Positions 1-8,123 of a DNA stretch of 64,000 bases are shown here, piece by piece. Location: positions 1 through 64,000 of the forward strand of contig NZ_VMNX01000017.1 in the NCBI RefSeq assembly GCF_009377235.1, written 5' to 3'. The notes below the pieces were generated by a model. That model made no database searches. It was not told the origin of the DNA and saw only the letters and a program-made list of their open reading frames with translations. This DNA comes from Streptomyces acidicola. Lineage in GTDB: Bacteria > Actinomycetota > Actinomycetes > Streptomycetales > Streptomycetaceae. Within the stretch, counting starts at the first letter, position 1; every line of letters begins with the position of its first letter. Made by a program: the position numbers and the translations under genes.

Positions 1-1847
1 GGCTCCGGGGTGGGTGACGGTGCGGGGGGAGGTGCGGGCGTGGCTGGTTTCGGGGCCGCCGCCGAGCCGTCCGTCACCCGGGAGACCGATTCGATCTGCA
101 CGGACTCGACCGAGTTGTCGATGGCCCACTGCTGTGACGCGTTGTCGTCCGTGAGCTCCTTGAGGACCAGGGTGGCTCCCTCCTCGGCGGAGGACGGCGT
201 CAGCGTGAGTCCCAGGCCGCCTCGGGGCAGCAGGCCGCCGTCGAGAGTGAGGTCGTAGCGGACGCGCCCCTGGAGTGCGGGGTCCGCGCAGGAGCCGAGC
301 CGGGCGGAGGGACCGAGGCGGGAGTCGAGGCACAGCTCGGTGTCCGCCAGACTGCGCAGCAACCCACCGGTGTCGTACGACCACTGCTGCCGCACCGACG
401 ATGTGCACATGGTGAGCACGACCTCCGTGCCCGCGGCCGCCTTCGTACCGTGGACGCCGGCGCAGAGCCCGTTGTCGGCGTTGCGCAGACGGCCGTCCAG
501 CGGGCCGCTCACCAGGACACCCGTCCCGATGCCGGACGGCTGCGTGCCAGGCGCACCCGCCGTGGAAGTCGCCGCGCCGGAAGGGAGACGGGACACCGGT
601 TCGCTCCCGCCCGCCGAGGTCAGGGCCAGCGAGGCCAGTACGCATCCGCTCACCATCAAAACCGTGAGCGCCATCTGCTGACGCCGGGTGAGACGCCGGG
701 CTCCGACACCGCGCAGCACGTCGCCGCTCAGCGAGCGGAGGACGCCGGGGGACCCGGGGCGCGCCGCGTGACGAGGGCCGGTCGACGGGGCGGGCCGCCC
801 GGTCTGCGCAGCCGGTGGGTAACCGTCGCCCCAGCTGACCGATCCGACCAGTTCGGCCGATCCGACCGATCCGACCGATCCAGCCGGAGGATGCGGAGCG
901 CGACCGGCCGCGACCGCCGACCCGGCGGGTCCGCCAGGGGCACCCCCGGGCGCCATCGCCCCGTCCTCGGCCACCCACGAATCGGCGCCATCTGCCGCTC
1001 TCGCGGCTCCCTTCCCCCGCCCTGGCCGGGAGTCGAGGTAGGCCCCCGCGCCCCAGCCCAGCACCGCCTCGGCCAGCAGGACGGCCGGACGGTCGCCCGA
1101 GTGGTCCAACTGGTCGGCGCCGTAACGGCAGTGCGGGCAGCCCGCCAAGTGCTGCCGCAGGTCCGGGTCGAGTCCCAGGTCGCCGCGTCGGAGCGACACG
1201 TCCAGCAGCCGGCTGAAGCGACGGCACTCCTCGTCGGGGGCGGTCTCCTGGTGCGCCCGCATGCAGGCGTCACGCAGCAGCGCCCGTGCGCGGGTCGCCT
1301 TCACGGCGGCGTACTCAGGGGTGATCCCGAGGAGCGCGGCCGGTGCGGCGAGGCCCTCCGCCTCCACCTCGGCGTGCCACAGGATGCAGCGGGCACGCTC
1401 CGGGAGCCCGTGGAAGGCACGGGAGACGATCTTTCGGTCGTCCGCGGGGAGAAGCCGTGCCGTGGCGCGGCCGGTGGCCTCCGGACCGGATCTCAGCCCC
1501 GGGTGGAGCATCGTCCGCCGGTTGCTCGTGTCCCATTCCTCCGCGATACGGCGCACCGTGACCAGCAGATGGGGCCGCCATGCGGCTGTCGGGCCCGACT
1601 GGCGAAGAGATTCCTCGAATACTCTCGTGAATGCCGCGGTGGTGAGCATCCCCGCGTGTTGTGGGCCGCTGGTGTACTGGGTCGCGTACGAGAGGACGGC
1701 ACCCCGGTGCCGGGCGAGCAGTTCCCCGACGGGTTGATGCGCGGACCGCCCACGGAAACACCTCTTCAGCTCGGCCGCCAGCTCTTCGTCCGTCACACCG
1801 AACGGACGAGCAGAACTCGGGGAATTCGGAAAGGTCGCGTCATTCAC
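1..1847 (-). CDS. Sigma-factor-like protein fused to zinc-finger, membrane segment and ricin-type lectin domain (C-terminus cut by window edge)
   Basis: An open frame runs leftward from a GTG at 1847 (product begins MNDATFPNSPSSARPFGVTD) off the window, giving at least 615 residues. Residues about 20-115 resemble sigma-70 region 2, and about 130-200 resemble region 4 (LPERARCILWHAEVEAEGL). At 233-240 there is an H-x3-C-x2-C motif (HLAGCPHC), the signature of ZAS anti-sigma domains. A Gly/Ser/Val-rich linker follows (about 300-340, tandem GSVGSV), then one hydrophobic segment at about 392-412. The outer part looks like a ricin B-type lectin domain with two QQW motifs (about 440-600). I infer a sigma factor joined to its own anti-sigma and extracellular sensor in one chain, like actinobacterial ECF factors with C-terminal carbohydrate-binding extensions. 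The lectin ligand is unknown. The upstream GTG was chosen because it opens the conserved N-terminus; no strong ribosome site is evident. Confidence 0.72.
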   Translation of the reverse strand, partial: MNDATFPNSPSSARPFGVTDEELAAELKRCFRGRSAHQPVGELLARHRGAVLSYATQYTSGPQHAGMLTTAAFTRVFEESLRQSGPTAAWRPHLLVTVRRIAEEWDTSNRRTMLHPGLRSGPEATGRATARLLPADDRKIVSRAFHGLPERARCILWHAEVEAEGLAAPAALLGITPEYAAVKATRARALLRDACMRAHQETAPDEECRRFSRLLDVSLRRGDLGLDPDLRQHLAGCPHCRYGADQLDHSGDRPAVLLAEAVLGWGAGAYLDSRPGRGKGAARAADGADSWVAEDGAMAPGGAPGGPAGSAVAAGRAPHPPAGSVGSVGSAELVGSVSWGDGYPPAAQTGRPAPSTGPRHAARPGSPGVLRSLSGDVLRGVGARRLTRRQQMALTVLMVSGCVLASLALTSAGGSEPVSRLPSGAATSTAGAPGTQPSGIGTGVLVSGPLDGRLRNADNGLCAGVHGTKAAAGTEVVLTMCTSSVRQQWSYDTGGLLRSLADTELCLDSRLGPSARLGSCADPALQGRVRYDLTLDGGLLPRGGLGLTLTPSSAEEGATLVLKELTDDNASQQWAIDNSVESVQIESVSRVTDGSAAAPKPATPAPPPAPSPTPE

Positions 1848-2178
1848 GTCCGATGTCCTCCGGGCTGTGTGCATACAGCACTCGGGCGCTCCTGTCTGTG
1901 CACCGACGGGCGCCACCTTTGCACAGAGCGTGGTCCCGCAACAAGCGATCGCCGGTTTTCCCTTCCGAAGTCCCTTAAGGGCATTGCCTGTTCAGGTGAC
2001 CGCAGAAGAGGAGAATTCAAGGAGATTCGATGACGAAGAAGCCGAGACACCTGAAGTAAGCACCGATTTGAACTCGGCGAATAGGCGGCCACCCGGCGGA
2101 ATCAACGATTCAACCCACAAAGAAACGCATCCGTGACTTCGGAGGCGAATCCTCCCCTCGTACGAGAGGCTGGATGTC
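1848..2178. other. Intergenic region between divergent genes
   Basis: This 331-base gap has lower GC than its surroundings. It holds a perfect 10-base palindrome CCCTTAAGGG (1972-1981), a nonapeptide reading frame with a good ribosome site (2030-2059) and a small GGAGG/CCTCC hairpin (about 2140-2154). It should contain the promoters of both flanking genes, but I cannot place them with confidence. Confidence 0.5.
2030..2059 (+). CDS. Possible nonapeptide ORF with good Shine-Dalgarno
   Basis: AAGGAG (2019-2024) sits five bases before an ATG that opens the peptide MTKKPRHLK followed by TAA. The ribosome site is among the best in the window, but the frame has only nine codons. It lies 120 bases upstream of the DinB-type gene on the same strand, so a regulatory upstream ORF is possible. 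A chance match in an AT-richer spacer is also possible. No homologous peptide is known to me. Confidence 0.25.
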   Translation: MTKKPRHLK

Positions 2179-2694
2179 ATGCACTCCAAGGACGTTCTCA
2201 CCGACGCATTCGGCCGCATCAGCGAAGAGGTCCACGCCGTCGTCGAGGGCCTCTCCCCCGACGACCTCAACACCCCGCCGCAGGACGGCGCCAATTCCGT
2301 TTCCTGGCTGGTCTGGCACCTGACGCGTGTCCAGGACGACCACGTGGCGGGCGTGGCCGGCCAGGAGCAGGTGTGGCTGGCGGACGGCTGGGCGGACCGC
2401 TTCGGTCTGGGGCTGCCCGCGCACGACACGGGATACGGGCACACGCCAAGGAAGGCCGCCCGGGTGCGGGTGGACTCGGGCGACCTGCTGCTCGGTTATT
2501 ACGACGCGGTGCACGAGCGGACGCTGGCCTTCGTGGCCGGGCTCCACGTCAAGGACCTCGACCTGGTCGTGGACGAGAGCTGGACCCCCGCCGTCACCCT
2601 CGGCGTCCGGCTGGTCAGCGTCCTGGCCGACGACCTCCAGCATGTCGGCCAGGCCGCGTACGCACGAGGTCTGCTTCAGCGCGCGGACTCGTAG
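2179..2694 (+). CDS. DinB-fold protein (DUF664 / mycothiol-dependent transferase-like)
   Basis: A 171-residue protein without signal peptide. It has the four-helix DinB/YfiT look: a [13 protein letters not shown] stretch at about 43-55 with candidate metal-binding His, and a late [11 protein letters not shown] helix at about 155-165. Members of this superfamily use a His-rich metal site and low-molecular-weight thiols (mycothiol in actinomycetes), or have unknown substrates. The ATG at 2179 is preceded by GAGAGG. Its last 19 bases overlap the end of the convergent adenosine deaminase gene. The substrate cannot be told from sequence. Confidence 0.8.
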   Translation: MHSKDVLTDAFGRISEEVHAVVEGLSPDDLNTPPQDGANSVSWLVWHLTRVQDDHVAGVAGQEQVWLADGWADRFGLGLPAHDTGYGHTPRKAARVRVDSGDLLLGYYDAVHERTLAFVAGLHVKDLDLVVDESWTPAVTLGVRLVSVLADDLQHVGQAAYARGLLQRADS

Positions 2695-3746
2695 CCGGGC
2701 AGCACCACGTCCCGGATGAGCGCGTTGCGCTCGTCGAAGGAGATGAAGGCGCTCTTGAGGGCGTTCACCGTGACCGTGCGCAGGTCGTCCAGGGTCCAGC
2801 CCGCCTCCTCGACCAGCAGGGACATCTCGCGGGTCATGGTCGTGCCCGACATCAGGCGGTTGTCGGTGTTGAGGGTGACACGGAAGCCCAGGTCCTTGAG
2901 GGCCGTGATGGGGTGCTCGGCGATGGAGGCGGCCGCGCCGGTCTGGAGGTTGGAGGTGGGGCACATCTCCAGGGCGACGCGCCGGTCGCGCACCCAGCCC
3001 GCGAGCCGGCCGAGCTTGCCGTCGACGATGTCGTCGGTGATGCGGACGCCGTGCCCGATGCGCTGCGCGCCGCACACCTGGAGGGCCTGGTGGATGCTGG
3101 GCAGTCCGTGGTCCTCGCCGGCGTGGATCGTGAACGGGACGCTCTCGCGGCGCAGGTACTCGAAGGCCGCCAGGTGGTCGGCGGGCGGGAAGCCGTCCTC
3201 GGCACCGGCGATGTCGAAGCCGACGACACCCGCGTCCCGGAAGGCCACCGCCAGGTCGGCGATCTCCCGACTGCGGTCGAACATGCGTATAGCGCAGAGC
3301 AGAGTGCCGACGCGCACCGGGGTGCCCGCCGACGCCGCCCGGGCCATGCCCGAGGCCAGGCCCTCCTGCACGGTCTCGACGACTTCGGGGAGGGTCAGCC
3401 CGCTCTTGAGCATCAGCTCGGGGGCGTAGCGGACCTCGCCGTAGACGACACCGTCCGCGGCCAGGTCGAGGACGTACTCCTCGGCGGTGCGCAGCAGGCC
3501 CTCGCGCGTCTGGAGCACGGCGAGCGTGTGCTCGAAGGTGGTCAGGTAGCGGACCAGGTCGCCGGAGTCCGCGGACTCGCGGAACCAGGCGGCGAGTGCG
3601 TCCGGGTCGGTCGTGGGCAGGCTGTGGCCGACCTCGTCCGCGAGTTCCACGAGGGTGGCGGGGCGCAGACCGCCGTCGAGGTGGTCGTGCAGCACGGCCT
3701 TGGGCAGGCGGCGGACGGTGGCGGTGTCGATGCGGGGCGCGGTCAT
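2676..3746 (-). CDS. add: Adenosine deaminase
   Basis: A 356-residue cytosolic metallo-hydrolase converting adenosine to inosine in purine salvage. The zinc-binding HDHLDGG motif is at residues 20-26. A further zinc ligand and catalytic Glu lie in [10 protein letters not shown] (about 215-224), and the last zinc-ligand Asp in [11 protein letters not shown] (about 295-305). Length is typical for bacterial ADA. It begins with ATG after GAGGAACGACACGC. Its 3' end overlaps the convergent DinB-type gene by 19 bases. Its 5' region contains a 17-base tandem repeat array that separates it from the next gene. Confidence 0.94.
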   Translation of the reverse strand: MTAPRIDTATVRRLPKAVLHDHLDGGLRPATLVELADEVGHSLPTTDPDALAAWFRESADSGDLVRYLTTFEHTLAVLQTREGLLRTAEEYVLDLAADGVVYGEVRYAPELMLKSGLTLPEVVETVQEGLASGMARAASAGTPVRVGTLLCAIRMFDRSREIADLAVAFRDAGVVGFDIAGAEDGFPPADHLAAFEYLRRESVPFTIHAGEDHGLPSIHQALQVCGAQRIGHGVRITDDIVDGKLGRLAGWVRDRRVALEMCPTSNLQTGAAASIAEHPITALKDLGFRVTLNTDNRLMSGTTMTREMSLLVEEAGWTLDDLRTVTVNALKSAFISFDERNALIRDVVLPGYESAR

Positions 3747-3792
3747 GCGTGTCGTTCCTCGGCGGATGGTTCTGGGGAGGGTGATCGGATCG

Positions 3793-3911
3793 CTCGGGTA
3801 CAGGCAGATCTCGGGTACAGGCAGATCTCGGGTACAGGCAGATCTCGGGTACAGGCAGATCTCGGGTACAGGCAGATCTCGGGTACGGGGAGGTCTCGGG
3901 TACGGGGAGAT
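3793..3911. repeat. 17-base tandem repeat array, five perfect and two diverged units
   Basis: CTCGGGTACAGGCAGAT is repeated head to tail five times without error (3793-3877). Two diverged units follow (3878-3911) in which the ACAGGCAGAT half becomes ACGGGGAGRT. The array lies between the add start codon (3746) and the stop codon of the glyoxalase-fold gene (3943). The unit length is not a multiple of three, so it is not a protein repeat. It looks like a minisatellite that could vary in copy number between strains. Confidence 0.93.
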
Positions 3912-3942
3912 GCGGAGATCGGGAGTTCGGGCGTCCCTGGAA

Positions 3943-4335
3943 CTACCCGGAAGGCTGGAGCAGGTCCCAGCGGTTCCCGTACAGGTCCTGGAAGACGGCC
4001 ACGGTGCCGTACGGCTCGTCGCGCGGCTCCTCCAGGAACCTCACGCCCGCCGCACGCATGCGCGTGTGGTCGCGGGCGAAGTCGTCGGTGTGCAGGAAGA
4101 AACCCACGCGTCCGCCGGTCTGGTCGCCGACCCGGGCGCGCTGCGCCCCGTCCTTGGCACGGGCCAGCAGCAGTGCGCTGCCGTGCCCTTCGGTGCCCGG
4201 CTCGACGACGACCCACCGTGACCCGTCGGGCCGTGGCGCGTCCTCGGCGAGCCGGAACCCGAGCGCCTCCGTGTAGAAGCGGATCGCCTCGTCGTAGTCG
4301 TCGACGACGAGGGTGACCAAAGCGATGCGTCTCAT
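3943..4335 (-). CDS. VOC (glyoxalase/bleomycin-resistance fold) family protein
   Basis: A 130-residue single-module VOC protein. A beta-alpha-beta unit starts [20 protein letters not shown], the family signature, and ends with [19 protein letters not shown], where the second-half metal or substrate residues normally lie. I chose the ATG at 4335 over an upstream start in the same frame. It has GAGAGG just before it and the residues upstream do not match the family. Family members are small metal-dependent lyases, dioxygenases or drug-binding proteins. Nothing in the context fixes a substrate. Confidence 0.85.
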   Translation of the reverse strand: MRRIALVTLVVDDYDEAIRFYTEALGFRLAEDAPRPDGSRWVVVEPGTEGHGSALLLARAKDGAQRARVGDQTGGRVGFFLHTDDFARDHTRMRAAGVRFLEEPRDEPYGTVAVFQDLYGNRWDLLQPSG

Positions 4336-4557
4336 GGGCCTCTCGCGTGCATGCCGGGGGGTGGATGCCTCGTTATACGTAACACGCAGGGTACGGCATC
4401 CGCCCAGCAGGCCGATGCCGGCCCGGACCGGGCACAGCCCGCGGCCCACCGGGCGGCGCAGGCACGACCCGCCCCGGCGGCCGCGGGCTGTGGTGCCTTC
4501 CTGCGGAAGACGGGAGCGGACCTCACAGCGAATTGCACGCGTACGAGGCCCGCGCGC

Positions 4558-5463
4558 TCAACCCGCCTTCAGGCGCAGCCCGTCCAGCCGGGCCGTCTCG
4601 TCGGCCGTGAGGCGGAGCGCCCCCGCGGCCACGTTCTCCACCAGGTGGTGCGGATTGCCCGTGCCGGGGATCGCGAGGACATGTGGGCCCTGGTGGAGGG
4701 TCCAGGCCAGCCGGACCTGGGCCGCGGTCGCGTCGTGGGCGCGGGCGATCGCACGCACCTCGTCATCCTCCGTGTCGCCCCGGCCCCGTGCGCCGCCTTC
4801 ACCGGCGATCGCGAAGAACGGCACGAAGGCGACGCCCTGTTCACCGCAGAGCCGCAGGACCTCGTCGGACTCGGGGTCCGAGGCGTCGAGACCGAACCTG
4901 TTCTGCACGCACACCACCGGGGCGATGGCCTGCGCCTCGGCGAGGTGCCGGGGCTCGACCCCGGAGATCCCCAGGTGCCGGATCAGCCCGGCCTCCCGCA
5001 GTTCGGCGAGGGCACCGAAGTGCTCGGTGATGGAGTCCTGGCCCATCCGACGCAGGTTCACGACGTCGAGGTGGTCGCGGCCCAACTGGCGCAGGTTCTC
5101 CTCGACCTGGCCGCGCAGCTGGTCGGGCCGGGCCGCGGTGCCCCACTCCCCCGAGTACTCACGGTGCGGTCCGACCTTGGTGACGATGACCAGGTCGTCC
5201 GGGTAGGGATTGAGGGCGCTGTTGATCAGTTCGTTGGCGGAGCGCAGGGATGAGAAGTAGAAGGCGGCCGTGTCGATGTGGTTGACGCCGAGGTCGATCG
5301 CCTGCCGCAGCACGGCGATCGACCGGTCGCGGTCGCTCGGCGTGCCGTGCTGGAAGGCTGCGCTGCCGGTCAGCCGCATCGCGCCGAATCCGAGGCGGTT
5401 GACGGTCAGATCGCCGAGTGTCCAGGTGCCCGCGGCCTGCGCGGGGCTCGTCTGCGAGGTCAT
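4558..5463 (-). CDS. Aldo/keto reductase family oxidoreductase
   Basis: A 301-residue NADP(H)-dependent TIM-barrel oxidoreductase. Family marks are LGFGAMRLTG near the N-terminus, the catalytic Asp and Tyr in NHIDTAAFYF (about 61-70), the Lys of VIVTKVG (about 94), LDVVNLRRM, and the cofactor-loop IPGTGNPHHLVEN near the end. The position of the usual catalytic His carries Asn (VVNL), as in the group of predicted oxidoreductases related to YdbC. The ATG at 5463 fits the family N-terminus. It is followed at 42 bases by another leftward gene with an unrelated secreted product. Confidence 0.9.
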   Translation of the reverse strand: MTSQTSPAQAAGTWTLGDLTVNRLGFGAMRLTGSAAFQHGTPSDRDRSIAVLRQAIDLGVNHIDTAAFYFSSLRSANELINSALNPYPDDLVIVTKVGPHREYSGEWGTAARPDQLRGQVEENLRQLGRDHLDVVNLRRMGQDSITEHFGALAELREAGLIRHLGISGVEPRHLAEAQAIAPVVCVQNRFGLDASDPESDEVLRLCGEQGVAFVPFFAIAGEGGARGRGDTEDDEVRAIARAHDATAAQVRLAWTLHQGPHVLAIPGTGNPHHLVENVAAGALRLTADETARLDGLRLKAG

Positions 5464-5505
5464 CGACGGAGTCTCGCACGGGCCGCGGGCGCCTTCTCGT
5501 CACTC

Positions 5506-6873
5506 TTACGGATACACGTATGTGTTCAGGGTGGTCACCGCCGACGCCGCGTTGCCCAGGTTGTAGTGGTCGACCGCAAGGAAGTTGGGCTTCTTGCGGG
5601 CGGCGGGCTGGCAGAACCGCTGGGCGCGGTCGGCGAGTTTGGTGTTGTCCGTGGAGGCCGTTGAGGTGATGGGGACGTCACGGAAGTGGTTCATGACGAA
5701 CAGGGGGCGGAAGGCCGACTCGGTGTGGGTCAGCGGGATGTTCGTGTTCGCGTCGTACCAGCGGCTGTAGCACGACCAGTCGGAGGAGCCGACGCCCGAG
5801 CCCATGGACCAGTAGTTCTCGACCGTCCACTCGCGCTGGTACATGACGCCGAAGGTGTCCCGGGTGAGTCCGGCGGACTGGTCGGCGGAGCGGCTGTGGT
5901 CGGTGAGGATCAGCAGTCGGTCGTTGGCCGCGATCAGGTCGGCCAGCTTGGGCCAGCCGTTCTGCCGTACGCCGGTCTGGTCGGGCCGGTAAAGGACGTC
6001 CGAGAGCCCGTTGACGCGGGCGAGTTCGCTGCGCAGCACGCCCGGGTCGACGTAGTCCTCCAGGAAGACGGTGACGAACTCGTTGGGGTTCTGCTTGAGG
6101 AAGTCCACGATGCGCTGGATGTCGACCCACAGGGCGACCGGGTTGCTGACGAGGGTGCAGCTGTTGTGGCAGAGGATGGCGCCGTCGGAGGTCTGATGGA
6201 TGTCGAGCATGAACCCTCGTACGCCGTCCGAGAGTTGCTGGTTGATGCCGCGGGACTGGTTCGGCGCCAGATTCACGAAGGGCGGGGCGAAGCCGCCGTC
6301 GACGCCGTTGGCGTAGGCGTTGTGGGAGGTGAGGAACGTGACCTGGTCCAGGGTCCGCTGGTTCTGGGGCGGCATGGGGCTGGTCGCCCCGGTGACGGGG
6401 GTCAGGTACCAGGCGGCGAGGCCGCTCGCCGAACCGATGGCCAGTTGTACGGGGTAGTTGGAGCCGGACGGCTTCGCGCCGACGGTCAGGTAGCGCTCGG
6501 CGCCGGGGACCTTCAGCCGGTACTGGTCGGCGCCGAGCTCCGTGACGTCCCACGCCGCGTCGCCGCTCGTGCAGGCGACGGTGCGCGCCTGGTCGCCGGA
6601 GCGGCCGAGGCAGCTGCCCGCGGTGTCGGTGCTCTCCAGGACGTACGAGGATCCACTCGCCCTCGGGGTCCACTGCTGGCGGTCCTCGTTGCCCTTGGGC
6701 CGGTGCTGCTCCACCGCTCCGCCGTTGTCGGCGGCGTTGAGTCCGGTGGTGGCGCTCTGCACGTAGTAGGCGCCGGGGGCCGGGACCGCTGCGGAGGCGG
6801 TGGGTAAGGGGGCGACGACCGCCGCGGCGAGCGCGGCGGTCGTGGCGAGCAGGGCGGTGCGGGGGGTTGGCAT
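5506..6873 (-). CDS. Secreted PI-PLC-like phosphodiesterase with N-terminal lectin-like region
   Basis: A protein of about 455 residues. It has a Sec signal peptide (hydrophobic core ALLATTAALAAAVVAPL, cleavage near TASA-AV), then a ricin-like segment (about 40-165, QQWTPRASGSSY). From about 175 comes a PI-PLC X-type barrel with TSHNAYANG and DIHQTSDGAILCHN, which carry the two His of this superfamily. It probably cleaves a phosphodiester of a phosphoinositide or related lipid outside the cell, but the substrate is inferred only from the fold. A second ATG five codons upstream (6888) is possible. I prefer 6873 because AAGGG lies seven bases before it. It contains one TTA codon (6805-6807) in the signal peptide, so translation should depend on the bldA tRNA. 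Confidence 0.85.
   Translation of the reverse strand: MPTPRTALLATTAALAAAVVAPLPTASAAVPAPGAYYVQSATTGLNAADNGGAVEQHRPKGNEDRQQWTPRASGSSYVLESTDTAGSCLGRSGDQARTVACTSGDAAWDVTELGADQYRLKVPGAERYLTVGAKPSGSNYPVQLAIGSASGLAAWYLTPVTGATSPMPPQNQRTLDQVTFLTSHNAYANGVDGGFAPPFVNLAPNQSRGINQQLSDGVRGFMLDIHQTSDGAILCHNSCTLVSNPVALWVDIQRIVDFLKQNPNEFVTVFLEDYVDPGVLRSELARVNGLSDVLYRPDQTGVRQNGWPKLADLIAANDRLLILTDHSRSADQSAGLTRDTFGVMYQREWTVENYWSMGSGVGSSDWSCYSRWYDANTNIPLTHTESAFRPLFVMNHFRDVPITSTASTDNTKLADRAQRFCQPAARKKPNFLAVDHYNLGNAASAVTTLNTYVYP
6805..6807 (-). promoter_or_regulatory. TTA (bldA) codon in the PI-PLC-like gene
   Basis: The plus-strand TAA here reads as an in-frame TTA leucine codon within the signal peptide (VVAPLPT). 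In Streptomyces such codons need the bldA leucyl-tRNA, whose abundance rises late in growth. Confidence 0.85.
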
Positions 6874-6941
6874 CTCGGTGCCCTTCATCGGGTGGACCAG
6901 TGGATGATCAGGTGCATGACATCATGGGCCACCGTGCGCCG

Positions 6942-7829
6942 TCAGCAGTAGAGGTTGCCGCCGGGTGAAGTCCCGAGGATCTGTGTGAACCGCTGGTAGT
7001 TGTTCACACGGCTCTGTACCTGCGCGGGGTTCTTTCCGTCGCACTCCAGGGAGCCGTTGATGCTGCGGATCGTCTGGCCGAAGCCCGCGCCGTTCACCAT
7101 CGCGTTGTGACCGGTCATGGTGCCGGGTCCGGACTGCGTGTTCCAGTACCAGAGGGCGGTCTTCCAGGCGACGGCGGCGTCGTTCTGCACCAGCCACGGG
7201 TTGCCCAGGAGGTCGATGCCGAGCGCGTCGCCGGCGGCCTTGTAGTTGAAGTTCCAGCTGAGCTGGATGGGGCCGCGCCCGTAGTAGGCGGCCTGGCCGG
7301 CCGGGCAGCCGTACGGCTGGTTCCAGTCGCAGTAGGTGGGGTAGTTGGAGGTGTTCTGCTCCACGATGTGCACCAGGCCGCCCGTCTCGTGGCTGACGTT
7401 GGCGAGGAAGGCCGCCGCCTCCTGCCTCTTGACGGTGTCACTGCCGGTGTTGGCGAACGCCGGGTAGGCGCTCATGGCCGTGACGAGACCGCTGTACGAG
7501 TAGAAGGAGTTCCGGTTCGGGAACATCTGGTTGAACTGGGCCTCGCTGACGACGAAGGCCGCAGGGTTCCCGGGGCCGCTGTCGCAGGCGTACGGCTCCC
7601 AGTACCAGGTGCTGATCGTGGGGTCGTACCCGGGGTTGTCGTGCTCGGCGATGTACGCCTTGCCGTCGGTGTAGCGGACGATGTCGCCGGTGACGTACGC
7701 CTTGCCGGCCACCCAGCTCGGGTAGCTCGAACAGGCCGCGGCGGACGCGTTCTGGGCGGGCAGGAGGACGGGTGTGGCGGCTGCGATGACGAGAGCGGTC
7801 AGGACCGAGGAGATGCGGCGTCTCAACAC
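6942..7829 (-). CDS. Secreted GH19 chitinase with CBM5/12 domain
   Basis: A 295-residue extracellular enzyme hydrolysing beta-1,4-GlcNAc links in chitin. It has a signal peptide (LRRRISSVLTALVIAAATPVLL...ASAA). A short chitin-binding module follows with YPSWVAGKAYVTGDIV and WYWEPY (about 35-80). The GH19 domain starts at FVVSEAQFNQMFPNRN, has the catalytic Glu in NVSHETGG, and contains the conserved YYGRGPIQLSWNFNY. I place the start at the GTG at 7829 because AAAGGAG (7839-7845) precedes it and the signal peptide begins there; a longer frame reaches 7982. The upstream region carries TGGTCT/AGACCA repeats typical of chitin-regulated promoters. Confidence 0.93.
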   Translation of the reverse strand: MLRRRISSVLTALVIAAATPVLLPAQNASAAACSSYPSWVAGKAYVTGDIVRYTDGKAYIAEHDNPGYDPTISTWYWEPYACDSGPGNPAAFVVSEAQFNQMFPNRNSFYSYSGLVTAMSAYPAFANTGSDTVKRQEAAAFLANVSHETGGLVHIVEQNTSNYPTYCDWNQPYGCPAGQAAYYGRGPIQLSWNFNYKAAGDALGIDLLGNPWLVQNDAAVAWKTALWYWNTQSGPGTMTGHNAMVNGAGFGQTIRSINGSLECDGKNPAQVQSRVNNYQRFTQILGTSPGGNLYC

Positions 7830-7968
7830 GGGATCAACTCCTTTGCGGAACACGGCCGCACCCGTCGCAGGACAGGCTGGAGCAGGCCCTCGTGCACCCG
7901 CGCCGGCTGGACCGGTCACGGCGTGGGGGCGGCCGTGGTGGGGGGCTGTGATGGCACACTCAACCGCT

Positions 7969-8001
7969 TTGGTCTGTACCAAGTCAAGGGTGTAGACCAG
8001 T
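7969..8001 (-). promoter_or_regulatory. Chitinase-type operators (DasR-like dyads)
   Basis: Two related dyads lie about 140-170 bases upstream of the chitinase start. TTGGTCTGTACCAA (7969-7982) is an inverted repeat. GTAGACCAGT (7992-8001) is a half-site. They resemble the TGGTCTAGACCA operator of the GlcNAc regulator DasR and the 12-base direct repeats of Streptomyces chitinase promoters. A weaker ACTGGTCCACCC match precedes the neighbouring PI-PLC-like gene (6893-6904). Confidence 0.6.
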
Positions 8002-8123
8002 CAATCGAACCCCGGCTCGTCCGGCGAGACGCTCTCTCCTGCCCCGCACGAACGACACGCCTCCTGTGCGAACGACAAGCCCCGGATCGGCGCGCGCGTC
8101 ACGCCACCAGGAGAATCGTCCGT

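Noticed and set aside
450..2033. 527-codon plus-strand open frame opposite the sigma-lectin fusion
   Set aside because: It is Arg/Gly-rich without any family motif and runs antisense to a gene with clear domains; a typical high-GC shadow.
3793..3911. CRISPR array
   Set aside because: Repeats are directly adjacent with no unique spacers, so it is a tandem repeat and not a CRISPR.
2133..4316. 727-codon plus-strand open frame
   Set aside because: It crosses the DinB gene out of frame and the complete add gene antisense, and reads through the 17-base repeats; composition is that of a shadow.
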